Shown here piece by piece: positions 28,934 to 37,935 of a DNA stretch of 37,935 nucleotides. The stretch is from Synergistaceae bacterium. GTDB taxonomy: Bacteria > Synergistota > Synergistia > Synergistales > Aminobacteriaceae. Every line of letters begins with the position of its first letter. Position 1 is the stretch's first letter. The stretch lies in assembly GCA_017449415.1 (NCBI GenBank), contig JAFSJO010000052.1:1-37935 (forward strand), given 5' to 3'. Below the pieces are notes generated by a model. The model searched no databases. It saw nothing but the letters and a program-made list of their open reading frames with translations, and was not told the DNA's origin. Made by a program: the position numbers and the translations under genes.

Positions 28934-29884
28934 ATGCTCATCACTGTAGGCTCGTTTGACGGCTTCCACCGAGGCCACGAAAAATTGTTTGAGGTCTGTC
29001 GAGAGAACTCCCGCAACGGCGATTGGGGAGTCGCGACGTTCTACCCGCACCCTTCGGAGTACATGGGCAAGCTGGCTCACTCTTTGTTCACTCTGAACGA
29101 GCGCGGCTTCCTTTGCAAAATCTTTGACGTTCCGAGGTTCATTGTCTTCGAGTTCGATGAGGCGTTCAGGAATTTAAGCCCAGAAGAGTTCATCGACATG
29201 CTTATAAAGAATTTCAACGTTGACGGGATCGTCGCGGGCAGCGATTTTCATTTCGGACGCGGGAGGCTCGGCAGCGCGGATTACCTCGAAAGGATCTACA
29301 AGGACAGAATAAAAATTTTCCGGCTTGGCCTGTTGGACAAGAACGTCTATTCAAGCTCGCAGGCTCGGAAGAAAATTCTTGCGGGAGATGTCGCAGCTGT
29401 CCGTGAGATATTGGGCTACAGCTTCTTCATGATCAGCGACGTTGTCCACGGCAATGCGCGAGGCCGCACGATGAAATTCCCGACGGCGAATATTAACCTT
29501 TCGGGTCGGATCGTCCCGGCCTACGGAGTCTACGCGACGGCTGTCCTGATTGACGGCTCGTGGCACTGCGGAGCTTTGTCCGTCGGCAACAATCCAACGT
29601 TCCATGACGTGAACGAGACCCGCGCCGAAGTTTTCATCACGGACTTCGATGGCGACATCTACGGCTCGGAGCTTTTAATTTGTTTTCTGGATCGCCTGCG
29701 CGGCATCAAGACCTTCGAGACCCAAGCCGACCTCATGAAGCAGATCGCCGATGACGTGAGAGCCTGCGAAGATATCTTCAACGACGCGATAGGCTCGGAC
29801 AGATTTTTTGAACGCGCCGCAGAGATTTACAGCTCGCAAAAAAATTTTGAACCCAAGATAATAAACATAAAATCATGCTTATAG
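28934..29884 (+). CDS. ribF: Bifunctional riboflavin kinase / FAD synthetase RibF
   Basis: A 316-residue enzyme turning riboflavin into FMN and FAD. The FAD synthetase domain begins almost at the start (ITVGSFDGFHRGHEKL, with the FDGxHxGH motif) and includes VAGSDFHFGRGRLGS. The riboflavin kinase domain has VVHGNARGRTMKFPTANI and YGVYATAVLIDG. The N-terminus is trimmed to the first strand, shorter than usual by about 10-20 residues. The frame is open to 28871 inside truB; I chose ATG 28934. It overlaps tatD by 10 bases. Confidence 0.94.
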   Translation: MLITVGSFDGFHRGHEKLFEVCRENSRNGDWGVATFYPHPSEYMGKLAHSLFTLNERGFLCKIFDVPRFIVFEFDEAFRNLSPEEFIDMLIKNFNVDGIVAGSDFHFGRGRLGSADYLERIYKDRIKIFRLGLLDKNVYSSSQARKKILAGDVAAVREILGYSFFMISDVVHGNARGRTMKFPTANINLSGRIVPAYGVYATAVLIDGSWHCGALSVGNNPTFHDVNETRAEVFITDFDGDIYGSELLICFLDRLRGIKTFETQADLMKQIADDVRACEDIFNDAIGSDRFFERAAEIYSSQKNFEPKIINIKSCL

Positions 29885-30657
29885 ATTCACATTGCCATAT
29901 AAATTCCGAGGAGCTTCGGGCGGACTCGGAGGCCATCATCAGACGCGCTGGCGAGGTCGGGATCGGAAAGATGCTCATCGTGGGCTGCGACCTCGAGGAC
30001 AGTATCGAAGCCGTCGAGATAGCTCACACCCCTCACTCCTCACCCCTAACTCCTCCCTGTTACGCTTCGATCGGCGTTCACCCTCACGAGGCCAAGCGTT
30101 ACGCTGATGTTCCCGAAAAATTTTTTGATTTAGTGAATGATGACAAGGTTGTCGCGGTCGGCGAGATCGGACTCGACTATCATTATGACCTTTCGCCGCG
30201 TGATGTTCAGGCTGATATGTTCGAGCGTCAGTTGGACTTCGCGAAAGCTCACGACATGCCCGTAATCTTGCACATACGCGAGGCCATGAGCGACGCTATG
30301 AAAATTTTGCATCGTCATGAGGGCTTGAAGCTCTTGTTTCATTGCTACGCAGGCGGGCTTGAATATCTCGATGAGGTTTTGGAGCTTGGAGGGCTGTGCG
30401 CGTTCGGCGGTGCCTTGACGTGGAAAGGCAAAGCGTCCGAGGAGCTTCGCGAGGTCTTCAGGAGGATCCCGGCCGAGAGAATTTTGCTCGAAACTGACTG
30501 CCCGTACATGACCCCCGCGCCATTTCGAGGCAAGCTCAATGAGCCGTCGTACATCAAGCTCGTCTATGAACGTGCCGCGGCCGAGAGAGATCTCAGCGTC
30601 GAGGAGCTAGCTGACATAATCGAACGCAACGCCGAAAAATTTTTTAACTGGAGATAG
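29875..30657 (+). CDS. tatD: TatD-family metal-dependent DNase
   Basis: A 260-residue TIM-barrel hydrolase. Metal ligands are seen in LIDSHCHI (HxH), VGEIGLDYHYD, ILHIREA, LFHCYAGG and LETDCPYMTP. Between the first helix (IEAVEIA) and the strand YASIGVHPHEAKRY the chain holds a proline/serine-rich stretch, HTPHSSPLTPPC. It is encoded by four heptamer repeat units at 30029-30056, and most relatives have a shorter, ordinary loop there. The repeat keeps the frame open, so the enzyme may still be active. Relatives are 3'-5' exonucleases used in DNA repair or quality control. The tgt start follows three bases after the stop. Confidence 0.93.
   Translation: MLIDSHCHINSEELRADSEAIIRRAGEVGIGKMLIVGCDLEDSIEAVEIAHTPHSSPLTPPCYASIGVHPHEAKRYADVPEKFFDLVNDDKVVAVGEIGLDYHYDLSPRDVQADMFERQLDFAKAHDMPVILHIREAMSDAMKILHRHEGLKLLFHCYAGGLEYLDEVLELGGLCAFGGALTWKGKASEELREVFRRIPAERILLETDCPYMTPAPFRGKLNEPSYIKLVYERAAAERDLSVEELADIIERNAEKFFNWR
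30029..30056. repeat. Heptanucleotide repeat inside tatD
   Basis: Four units of seven: CCCCTCA, CTCCTCA, CCCCTAA, CTCCTCC. Same family and phase as 11848-11877. It is translated as part of TatD and marks either an insertion or an in-frame expansion in a surface loop. Confidence 0.8.
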
Positions 30658-32761
<2,104 letters not shown>

Positions 32762-32800
32762 ACATAAATTTAATTTCAATAAGGAGTGAAAGCAGAAGAA

Positions 32801-34612
32801 ATGAGTTGGGTAATTTTGGCACTGACGCTAGGTGCCTCGATCACGTCAATAATACATGGTGTGTTCATGCTCTTCGGATCATTATCAGTGAACAGGGGCG
32901 CACTGTTCGGAGTCTCCGCGACTGTCTTGGCGAGCCTGCCTGTCGTGTCGGCGATATTCGCGCTGATCGGCGGCATCATAGCTTTCAACAAAAGCAAGTG
33001 GGGTGCGCTGTTCCTCGCGATTGCCGGCGCGTTGTGCGTGCCCTCGAAAGATACGTGGCTGTATGGAGGAATATATTTCTTCGCGGTGCTTCTGTGCTTC
33101 TTCCTGAAGAGCGACAAGCACGATGACTATCAAGACCTCTTCTATGAGGACGAGAACCCCGAAGCCTACGATGACGATCAGCAGCCTCAGACCCCGCAAT
33201 ATTACCTCGGCAACGAGAGCGAGAACTACGAAGAGGAAGAGAACGCGGTTGACTATCTGCAGGGCGGCTATCCCGAGACGCAAGTCAGAACCCCGGCGGG
33301 CGAGCTGGATATCCCCGACCCGATGTTGAACGGCGATGTTCAAGTCCCGCTTATCGAGCCTGTTATTAACAACGAACCCCCGAAGCTCCGGCGGCGAATG
33401 TCGAAGACCTGTCCCACATGCGGAGCTACTGTCGCGCGCGAAAGCCGTTACTGTTCAGCGTGCGGAACGGCTCTCTTTGTCCCGGCTGAAGACCTACTCG
33501 ACGGCGACGACACCACGCAGCCTGACACTCCGCCGAAGACATCGGAAGCTGATTTTGTTACGCAAAATTCAAATTCAAATATAAATGATGGTGATGATGA
33601 TATGAGCAGCACACAGGCTGCAAGCCCGAAAGTATTCGTGAAGCCCAAGAAAGTTTCTTCCGAGTTCCAGTCGAACAGCGGCACGAGGCAGAGAATGAAC
33701 ACCAGCATCGACGCGGCGGCCTCGTCCTATCAGGAGTTCTCGAAGTACACGCGCAGAGCCAAGAAGCGCAAACGTTCCGTGGGTCGCAAGATCGTGAGTA
33801 TGTTGTTCCTTGTCTCGGTTGTTGGCGGAGCCTTGTATTTCCTCCTCGGCCTTCGCAAGCTCCCACCCGGAGACCTCCCGCCGATCGCGCGCAACGCCGT
33901 AACCAACACGCCAGCTCCGAGCGCAAGCACGCCTCAGACTCAGACTCAGCCGTCTCAGGTCATAGCTGTTCAGGACGCTATCGCGGAACCTGTGGCCGTG
34001 TCGGAAAATCTTCTCCCGAACTTCACGCCCGAGCGCGAGCCTAAGACCGGAATGGTCGTCGGCAGCAACGTCAACGTCAGAGAGGATCACTCGACAAGCT
34101 CCAACAGAGTGGCGCGTCTCAACGTCAACAGCAGGGTTGAGATCATCGGAAACTATAACGTAACCTCGGGTCAGTATCAGGGCATCTGGTACAACGTCAT
34201 GACGGGCGGCAAGGAAGGCTGGATCTACGGACGCTACGTTCAACCGCTTGGCTCAGGACTCCCGGCGGGATATTCGAACGCGCTGTTGAAGTCGTTCGGC
34301 AACGATAAGGCTCAACTCGCTGACGCTCTCGGACAGCCCAAGAGAAGCACCGCGACGAGCGCAGAGTGGGACGGCCTGACTGCGACATTCAAAGGCGACG
34401 ACCTCACCAGGATCAGGATAACGAACGCGAAGCACGAGCTTCAAAATGGCCTGAAGGTTGGAATGAGTCAGACGGCTCTGCTGCAGATCATGGGCTACCC
34501 TTCGGGGTTGAGTAACAAGATCATGCAGTACAACGAGGGCAGCAAGACGGGGCTCAGCGTTCAGCTCGACCGCAACAACGCCGTAAGCGTAATCACAATC
34601 AACTCAATCTAA
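32801..34612 (+). CDS. Membrane protein with zinc ribbon, SH3 and BamE-like domains
   Basis: About 603 residues in an unusual order. Residues 1-105 hold four hydrophobic segments (SWVILALTLGASIT onward). An acidic linker (about 110-200) comes next, then a zinc ribbon CPTCGATV...YCSACGTALF (about 205-227), a Ser/Asp/Lys-rich linker and a further membrane segment (VSMLFLVSVVGGALYFLLGL, about 335). A proline/threonine linker leads to a bacterial SH3 domain (GSNVNVREDHSTSSNRVARL to WIYGRYVQP, about 420-480). Two short repeats end the chain, NGLKVGMSQTALLQIMGYPS being SmpA/BamE-like. The SH3 end would face the periplasm. I start at ATG 32801, although AAGGAG is 14 bases away; a GTG at 32786 is less likely. 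No known family covers the whole chain. Confidence 0.75.
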   Translation: MSWVILALTLGASITSIIHGVFMLFGSLSVNRGALFGVSATVLASLPVVSAIFALIGGIIAFNKSKWGALFLAIAGALCVPSKDTWLYGGIYFFAVLLCFFLKSDKHDDYQDLFYEDENPEAYDDDQQPQTPQYYLGNESENYEEEENAVDYLQGGYPETQVRTPAGELDIPDPMLNGDVQVPLIEPVINNEPPKLRRRMSKTCPTCGATVARESRYCSACGTALFVPAEDLLDGDDTTQPDTPPKTSEADFVTQNSNSNINDGDDDMSSTQAASPKVFVKPKKVSSEFQSNSGTRQRMNTSIDAAASSYQEFSKYTRRAKKRKRSVGRKIVSMLFLVSVVGGALYFLLGLRKLPPGDLPPIARNAVTNTPAPSASTPQTQTQPSQVIAVQDAIAEPVAVSENLLPNFTPEREPKTGMVVGSNVNVREDHSTSSNRVARLNVNSRVEIIGNYNVTSGQYQGIWYNVMTGGKEGWIYGRYVQPLGSGLPAGYSNALLKSFGNDKAQLADALGQPKRSTATSAEWDGLTATFKGDDLTRIRITNAKHELQNGLKVGMSQTALLQIMGYPSGLSNKIMQYNEGSKTGLSVQLDRNNAVSVITINSI

Positions 34613-34618
34613 ATTACA

Positions 34619-34699
34619 GTTAGGGGTTAGGGGTTAGGAGTTAGGAGTTGGCTGTCATGCTTTTCACTCCTCACTCCTACCTCCTCGCTCCTCATTCTC
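34619..34699. repeat. Heptanucleotide repeat, inverted arms between convergent genes
   Basis: The left arm has GTTAGGG, GTTAGGG, GTTAGGA, GTTAGGA (34619-34646); the right arm (34665-34699) has CACTCCT, CACTCCT, ACCTCCT, CGCTCCT, CATTCTC. The arms can pair imperfectly around a short loop. It sits just after the stop of the SH3 membrane protein and at the end of the RpiR gene, as at 9106-9196. Confidence 0.8.
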
Positions 34700-35567
34700 A
34701 ATATCTTAGTCCGTAAGACGGATAATAAATTCTCTTATCGTTCAGATTTTCCCTTTGGGTTTCAAGAGCTGCCTTGCCTGCGCTGCCCATGTCCTGAGCC
34801 AACACCGAAGTCAGAACATGAACGGCGAACATCGAACCGATCAAGCTGCTTCCGAACACAGGCGAGTGATCGCTGACAAAGAAATGAAGCTGCGAGTACG
34901 TACACACGGGCGCGGCCGGGCTGTCCGTTATCGTCGCGACACATGTCCCCTCCGCGCTGATTTTTTTCACGGCCTCCGTAACCTCGATGACGTAGCTGGG
35001 AAGCTCGCAGACTATGAGCATGTCGTTGGCTTTGATGCCGCGAGACTGTTCCATCAGCGACAGCGACCCCCGACGCATCAACACACCTTTGAGACCAAGC
35101 TCAGTGAAGCGCGTATAGAGCCACTCCGCCGGCAGCGAGGATATCCCCCAGCCCATGCAATATATAGCGTCGGACTTCTTGACAGCGTCGCAGAATTTAT
35201 TCACGACGAACGCATCGACGGTGAAATTTTTATATGTCTCGGCGATGTTCGACTGTTCGAGCCTGCAAAGCTCCGAGATGATGTCCGAGCCGTTCTCTAG
35301 CCCCGTCGTCGATGATGACGGTATGACCTGCTTCATCAGCTTCTTCTTCAGCGTGTTCTTGAGATCTGCGTAGCCCTCGAAGCCCAACATTCTCGACACA
35401 CGCACGAGCTGAGCGCGTGAGACTGACAATTTTTCGGCGGTCTCGCTGATTGAGTGAAAAGCTATTTCAGAAGAGTTCGCCAGAATATATTCAGCTACTC
35501 TTCTTGTCTTAGCGGGGAAGTTGTTGAGCCTCCCCCGTATTCTTTCTTCAAGTCGCTGAATGTCCAT
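34698..35567 (-). CDS. RpiR/MurR-family regulator with SIS domain
   Basis: A 289-residue regulator. An N-terminal helix-turn-helix of the RpiR type (about 1-80) has FPAKTRRVAEYILAN and VSRAQLVRVSRMLGFEGYAD. A C-terminal SIS domain (about 125-265), with YCMGWGISSLPAEWL and DMLIVCELPSYVIE, normally binds a phosphosugar. No sugar-metabolism gene is next to it, so its targets must be elsewhere. Its stop lies right at the edge of a heptamer repeat. The gene at 35575 ends eight bases before its start, so the two form one transcript. Confidence 0.9.
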   Translation of the reverse strand: MDIQRLEERIRGRLNNFPAKTRRVAEYILANSSEIAFHSISETAEKLSVSRAQLVRVSRMLGFEGYADLKNTLKKKLMKQVIPSSSTTGLENGSDIISELCRLEQSNIAETYKNFTVDAFVVNKFCDAVKKSDAIYCMGWGISSLPAEWLYTRFTELGLKGVLMRRGSLSLMEQSRGIKANDMLIVCELPSYVIEVTEAVKKISAEGTCVATITDSPAAPVCTYSQLHFFVSDHSPVFGSSLIGSMFAVHVLTSVLAQDMGSAGKAALETQRENLNDKRIYYPSYGLRY

Positions 35568-35574
35568 AGCTTTG

Positions 35575-36141
35575 TTATCTCAATCCGCCGCACATGACGT
35601 AATTAACTCCGCTGCCCCGCGACGAGCGCAGAGTGCCTTCGACCTCGACGGGGTCGTCGGAATTTTTCCCGGCCAGAACCTCGCGAAGAGCCTTGTCATA
35701 AACGCGCACGACGATGAAATCTCGCCTAGAGTGTCCGTGTTCCTCTTGGGTCTCTTGACGGACGGCGAAGCGCACGTATTTGCCCAAACCTGTCTCGCCC
35801 TCCGCCTGAGCTTTCACGAGATGCACGAACCCGGAGAGCTTCACGGAGTTTTCAAGTTCCAATGTCGGCAACACCTCAACTTCGCTGACGGCCAAGAACA
35901 GTTCGCCGCTGCCGGTCGATGTCCTGAGCGAGCCTTTGACTCGGATCGGAGTGTTCTCTTCGAGAGCTTTCAACTTCTCTTGAACGTCCTCAGGAAACGC
36001 CCGAGCGTTCAGAAAGTCCCTGCGCGTTGCTCCGTCGAATAAATTTTCGTGACGGATCGAAAAAGCAAAATGTTTATCTGTTTTTTTGCGGCTCAAGTGG
36101 TGCACAAGCCCCGACAAAATCACAGAATTTTCGTAGTTCAT
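35575..36141 (-). CDS. Tandem OB-fold (SSB/PriB-like) protein
   Basis: A 188-residue protein built of two similar halves. Half one (1-90): ENSVILSGLVHHLSRK, FAFSIRHE, RRDFLNARAF, IRVKGSLRTSTGSGE. Half two (97-188): ENSVKLSGFVHLVKAQ, VRFAVRQET, RRDFIVVRVYDK, VEVEGTLRSSRGSGV. Each half looks like an SSB/PriB-type OB fold, so one chain would hold the OB pair that dimeric PriB forms. There is no acidic SSB tip, so it is not a second SSB. Single-stranded nucleic acid binding is inferred. It is cotranscribed with the RpiR-type gene and is preceded by AAAAGGTGA. Confidence 0.62.
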   Translation of the reverse strand: MNYENSVILSGLVHHLSRKKTDKHFAFSIRHENLFDGATRRDFLNARAFPEDVQEKLKALEENTPIRVKGSLRTSTGSGELFLAVSEVEVLPTLELENSVKLSGFVHLVKAQAEGETGLGKYVRFAVRQETQEEHGHSRRDFIVVRVYDKALREVLAGKNSDDPVEVEGTLRSSRGSGVNYVMCGGLR

Positions 36142-36262
36142 CGGCTATCACCTTTTCATATCAAGATTAAAAAATTTGTATTATTCTACAACTTAGGGGC
36201 GCGAATTTCCTCGTACTTAGCACTCAATTTTCATAAACCCCCATGAAAAGCCGAAAAAACTA

Positions 36263-36290
36263 TTGCATAATTAGAAAAAGCTGATAAAAT
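36263..36290 (+). promoter_or_regulatory. Promoter of the HU gene
   Basis: TTGCAT (36263-36268), a 16-base spacer and TAAAAT (36285-36290), followed about 20 bases later by AGGAGGTG and the ATG of the HU gene. Confidence 0.68.
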
Positions 36291-36321
36291 GCAGAAAAAT
36301 GATTTTTAGGAGGTGTAAACA

Positions 36322-36612
36322 ATGACAAAATCAGAACTTATTGACGCTATCACCAGCAAGCTCGATATGCGCAAAAAGGACGTAGCTCCCGTTGTTGACG
36401 AGGTTTTCGCTCAGATTCAGGGCGCACTTGAAAAAGGCGACAAATGCACGTTCGTTGGCTTCGGCGTTTTTGAGGTCAGAGAGAGAGCCGCCAGAGAGGG
36501 ACGCAATCCTCAGGATCCCACGAAAGTTGTTCTCATTCCGGCGAAGAAAGTTCCTGTGTTCAGACCCGGCAAGGATCTGAAAGACAAAGTCCTCAACGCG
36601 AAAATAAAATAG
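36322..36612 (+). CDS. hup: HU-family nucleoid DNA-binding protein
   Basis: A 96-residue histone-like protein of normal length. It begins MTKSELIDAITSKLDM, has the β-arm region GFGVFEVRERAAREGRNPQDP (with the conserved RxGRNPxT-like segment) and ends VPVFRPGKDLKDKV. It bends and compacts DNA as a dimer. A consensus ribosome site (AGGAGGTG) and its own promoter and strong terminator make it monocistronic. IHF subunits are less likely, as no second subunit is here. Confidence 0.96.
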   Translation: MTKSELIDAITSKLDMRKKDVAPVVDEVFAQIQGALEKGDKCTFVGFGVFEVRERAAREGRNPQDPTKVVLIPAKKVPVFRPGKDLKDKVLNAKIK

Positions 36613-36628
36613 TTTTTTTGGAACTCGC

Positions 36629-36665
36629 AGAGCGGTTTCTCTTTCACGAGAGCCGCTCTTTTTTT
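36629..36665 (+). terminator. Intrinsic terminator of the HU gene
   Basis: AGAGCGG (36629-36635) pairs with CCGCTCT (36653-36659). Inner TCTC/GAGA pairs lengthen the stem, and seven T follow. Confidence 0.9.
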
Positions 36666-36725
36666 CGTTTTTTTAGTTTTGAAATTTTCTTTGCGAAGTC
36701 TTGCGATCACCGCAATAAATCGAAG

Positions 36726-36801
36726 TTTTTGTAGTTGCAAATGTAGTTGAAAAAAGGCAATTCCCCCACGCAAGGAGAACTACCTTTAACGTTGTATTAT
36801 A
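36726..36801 (-). ncRNA. Promoter-hairpin-U6 unit with conserved tail, copy 2
   Basis: On the minus strand an extended -10 (TG-T-TATAAT, TATAAT at 36801-36796) is followed after 8 bases by a 14-bp stem (36787-36774 with 36766-36753). This stem needs U·G pairs that exist only in minus-strand RNA. A T-run and the same tail as at 11751-11780 follow (36726-36755, 30 of 30 bases identical). The stem sequence is unrelated to copy 1, but the layout is the same. It may also simply terminate the peptidase gene, whose stop is 20 bases upstream of the stem. Confidence 0.5.
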
Positions 36802-36807
36802 ACACGT

Positions 36808-37935
36808 TTAATTTTCAACTGCAAGATATATTTCCGCTGATTCGATTTCTGTGTCGCCGTCCATTGCCGTAACTTGAACCTTGAAATCGTCGGTTACGAG
36901 TTCGGCTGGAATCGTGAAGATGCCATCGGAAACAGTGATGCTGTCATTCGGCGTTTCGTCGATGAATACGAGAATGTCCGAAACTTCCACGGGAGTCCCG
37001 TCAGCGCGAGCCCACTCGCCAATCTCAAAAGTTATCGGCGTGCCTACTTTGACACCAACGAGGTCTTCATCGCGCTCCGCGCCCTGCCACAACACTTCAC
37101 TGATGACTTTAAGCTCCGTTGTTCTGTAAGCACCTGCGCTGCCATGAGAAGTATTTGCTTCGGGCGTTGCGGTTGGCGCAGCGTCAAACGTCCTAGCCAT
37201 CACAGAAGAGCTTGAGCTTGAAGTTGTGTTGGCCTTCGTGTAGGTCTTGTAAGCGTTGGCGACCGAGACGAGTTTCGCGGCGTAAGTCTTCACGAGAGCT
37301 GAAGCTGTTTTGCTCGAAGAGGCTGCGGCGATCTTGACAGTGAAACTTTTGCTAAGCGAGATACCCGGCATATGTTTGCGTCCCTGAGGTAATCGTTGAA
37401 GGAGCGAGTTGGTCGAGAATAACGGGACATGTGGGCTTTGAGGTTCCGAGGTCATTGAAGATATAAATTTCGTACTGGACATTATTATCTGTCGTGAAGA
37501 AGCCTACGGACTTCACATACTCGTTACCTTCAGCCTGAAAGACATTCGCGGCGTAGCCTATAGTCGGATAGTTCGTGTATCTGTAGCTGTTTATATAGCC
37601 GAGGTCATCATAGCCGTAATATTTCTCGTTCGGGTTCTCTTTGCCGACAATGAAGACCGTCGCACGCGCGATATACTGCTCGTAGGACATGTAAAAATAT
37701 CCTTCGTTGCCCCAGCCACTCCCCCATGAGTTGCGGACAAGCCACGCGCCGTCAGATTTTGGCTTTGTCTTGAAGTTGTTCTTTGAATAGGTGTCGTCCC
37801 AACCTACGATGCAGACAGCGTGATTGGTATATCTGCCGTAGTTGTTGAAGTACGCATATGTCCCGTTGCCCTCGGGCGAATAAGCTCCCGCGCCAGCCCA
37901 ATATGAAATCTGAATGGCTCCGTGTTTCATCAGCA
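36808..37935 (-). pseudogene. Papain-family (C1) secreted peptidase, frameshifted and partial
   Basis: The gene enters from beyond the window end, so its N-terminus and catalytic Cys are not seen. In the first frame (to 37352) the catalytic His is in NHAVCIVGWDD and the Asn in WLVRNSWGSGWGNEGYFY; a lectin-like β domain follows to GTQTYAGY. There the frame is lost near 37365-37380, and the chain continues one base over as ISLSKSFTVKIAAAS, a low-complexity Ser/Ala/Thr linker and a C-terminal β domain ending IESAEIYLAVEN. One extra base in the DNA explains the break. It could be a true mutation, a read error, or a frameshift the cell uses. Until the N-terminus is seen I list it as broken. Confidence 0.72.

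Noticed and set aside
34619-34651. Telomere-like GGGTTA repeats as a replicon end
   Set aside because: Units are seven bases, imperfect, and occur inside the chromosome between ordinary genes, including within tatD.
36510-36773. 87-codon minus-strand frame containing the copy 2 tail
   Set aside because: It crosses the HU terminator and overlaps the HU gene; the composition looks non-coding.

Overview
The window reads as chromosomal DNA of an anaerobic diderm bacterium, most likely a member of the Synergistota. I infer this from an OmpH/Skp chaperone (so an outer membrane), a DUF2232 (YybS) protein following rpsF-ssb-rpsR, a rich set of periplasmic binding proteins, and the general look of the protein sequences. 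I cannot place the genus. Composition is moderately GC-rich, with frequent TTG starts, extended -10 promoters (TGnTATAAT) and scattered A5-6T5-6 islands. I saw no tRNA, rRNA, CRISPR array, transposase or phage gene.

Layout. 1-3.4 kb (minus): a DUF4198 secreted protein, a PilT-type ATPase, an untracked 29-codon small-protein gene with its own promoter and terminator, a YigZ-family protein and a HIT protein. 3.4-9.1 kb (plus): a tight four-gene signalling operon of two membrane-anchored BMP-family (PnrA-like) ligand-binding proteins, a 912-residue hybrid histidine kinase with receiver and Hpt domains, and a receiver-only response regulator. 9.2-11.6 kb (minus): queH and a full-length transketolase. 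11.9-14.1 kb (plus): rpsF-ssb-rpsR-yybS. 14.1-18.2 kb: secreted proteins of unknown role, two solute-binding proteins without permeases, and ompH. 18.3-22.1 kb (minus): rpoZ-coaBC-priA-queT, in which PriA has lost its helicase motifs. 22.2-32.8 kb (plus): a structured non-coding stretch and then one long operon rimP-nusA-ylxRQ-infB-rbfA-nrnA-truB-ribF-tatD-tgt-tsaC, whose leader carries an intrinsic terminator suited to NusA autoregulation. 32.8-37.9 kb: a zinc-ribbon/SH3 membrane protein, an RpiR-type regulator, a tandem OB-fold protein, HU, and a frameshifted papain-family peptidase that runs off the window end.

How the genes work together. Much of the window is translation and RNA metabolism: ribosome assembly, initiation, tRNA modification through TruB, Tgt and TsaC, and nanoRNA degradation. 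Queuosine salvage is represented by queH, queT and tgt at three separate places. The accessory content is mostly ligand sensing at the envelope.

The most unusual signals are: (1) the BMP-BMP-kinase-regulator operon; (2) two copies, 25 kb apart, of a promoter-hairpin-U6 unit with an identical 30-base tail but different, compensated hairpin stems; (3) the compact 29-residue membrane-peptide gene; (4) a helicase-dead PriA together with a tandem OB-fold protein elsewhere in the window; (5) a heptanucleotide repeat family at convergent gene ends that also lies inside tatD; (6) an unidentified structured RNA before rimP; and (7) a solute-binding protein with its two lobes in permuted order.
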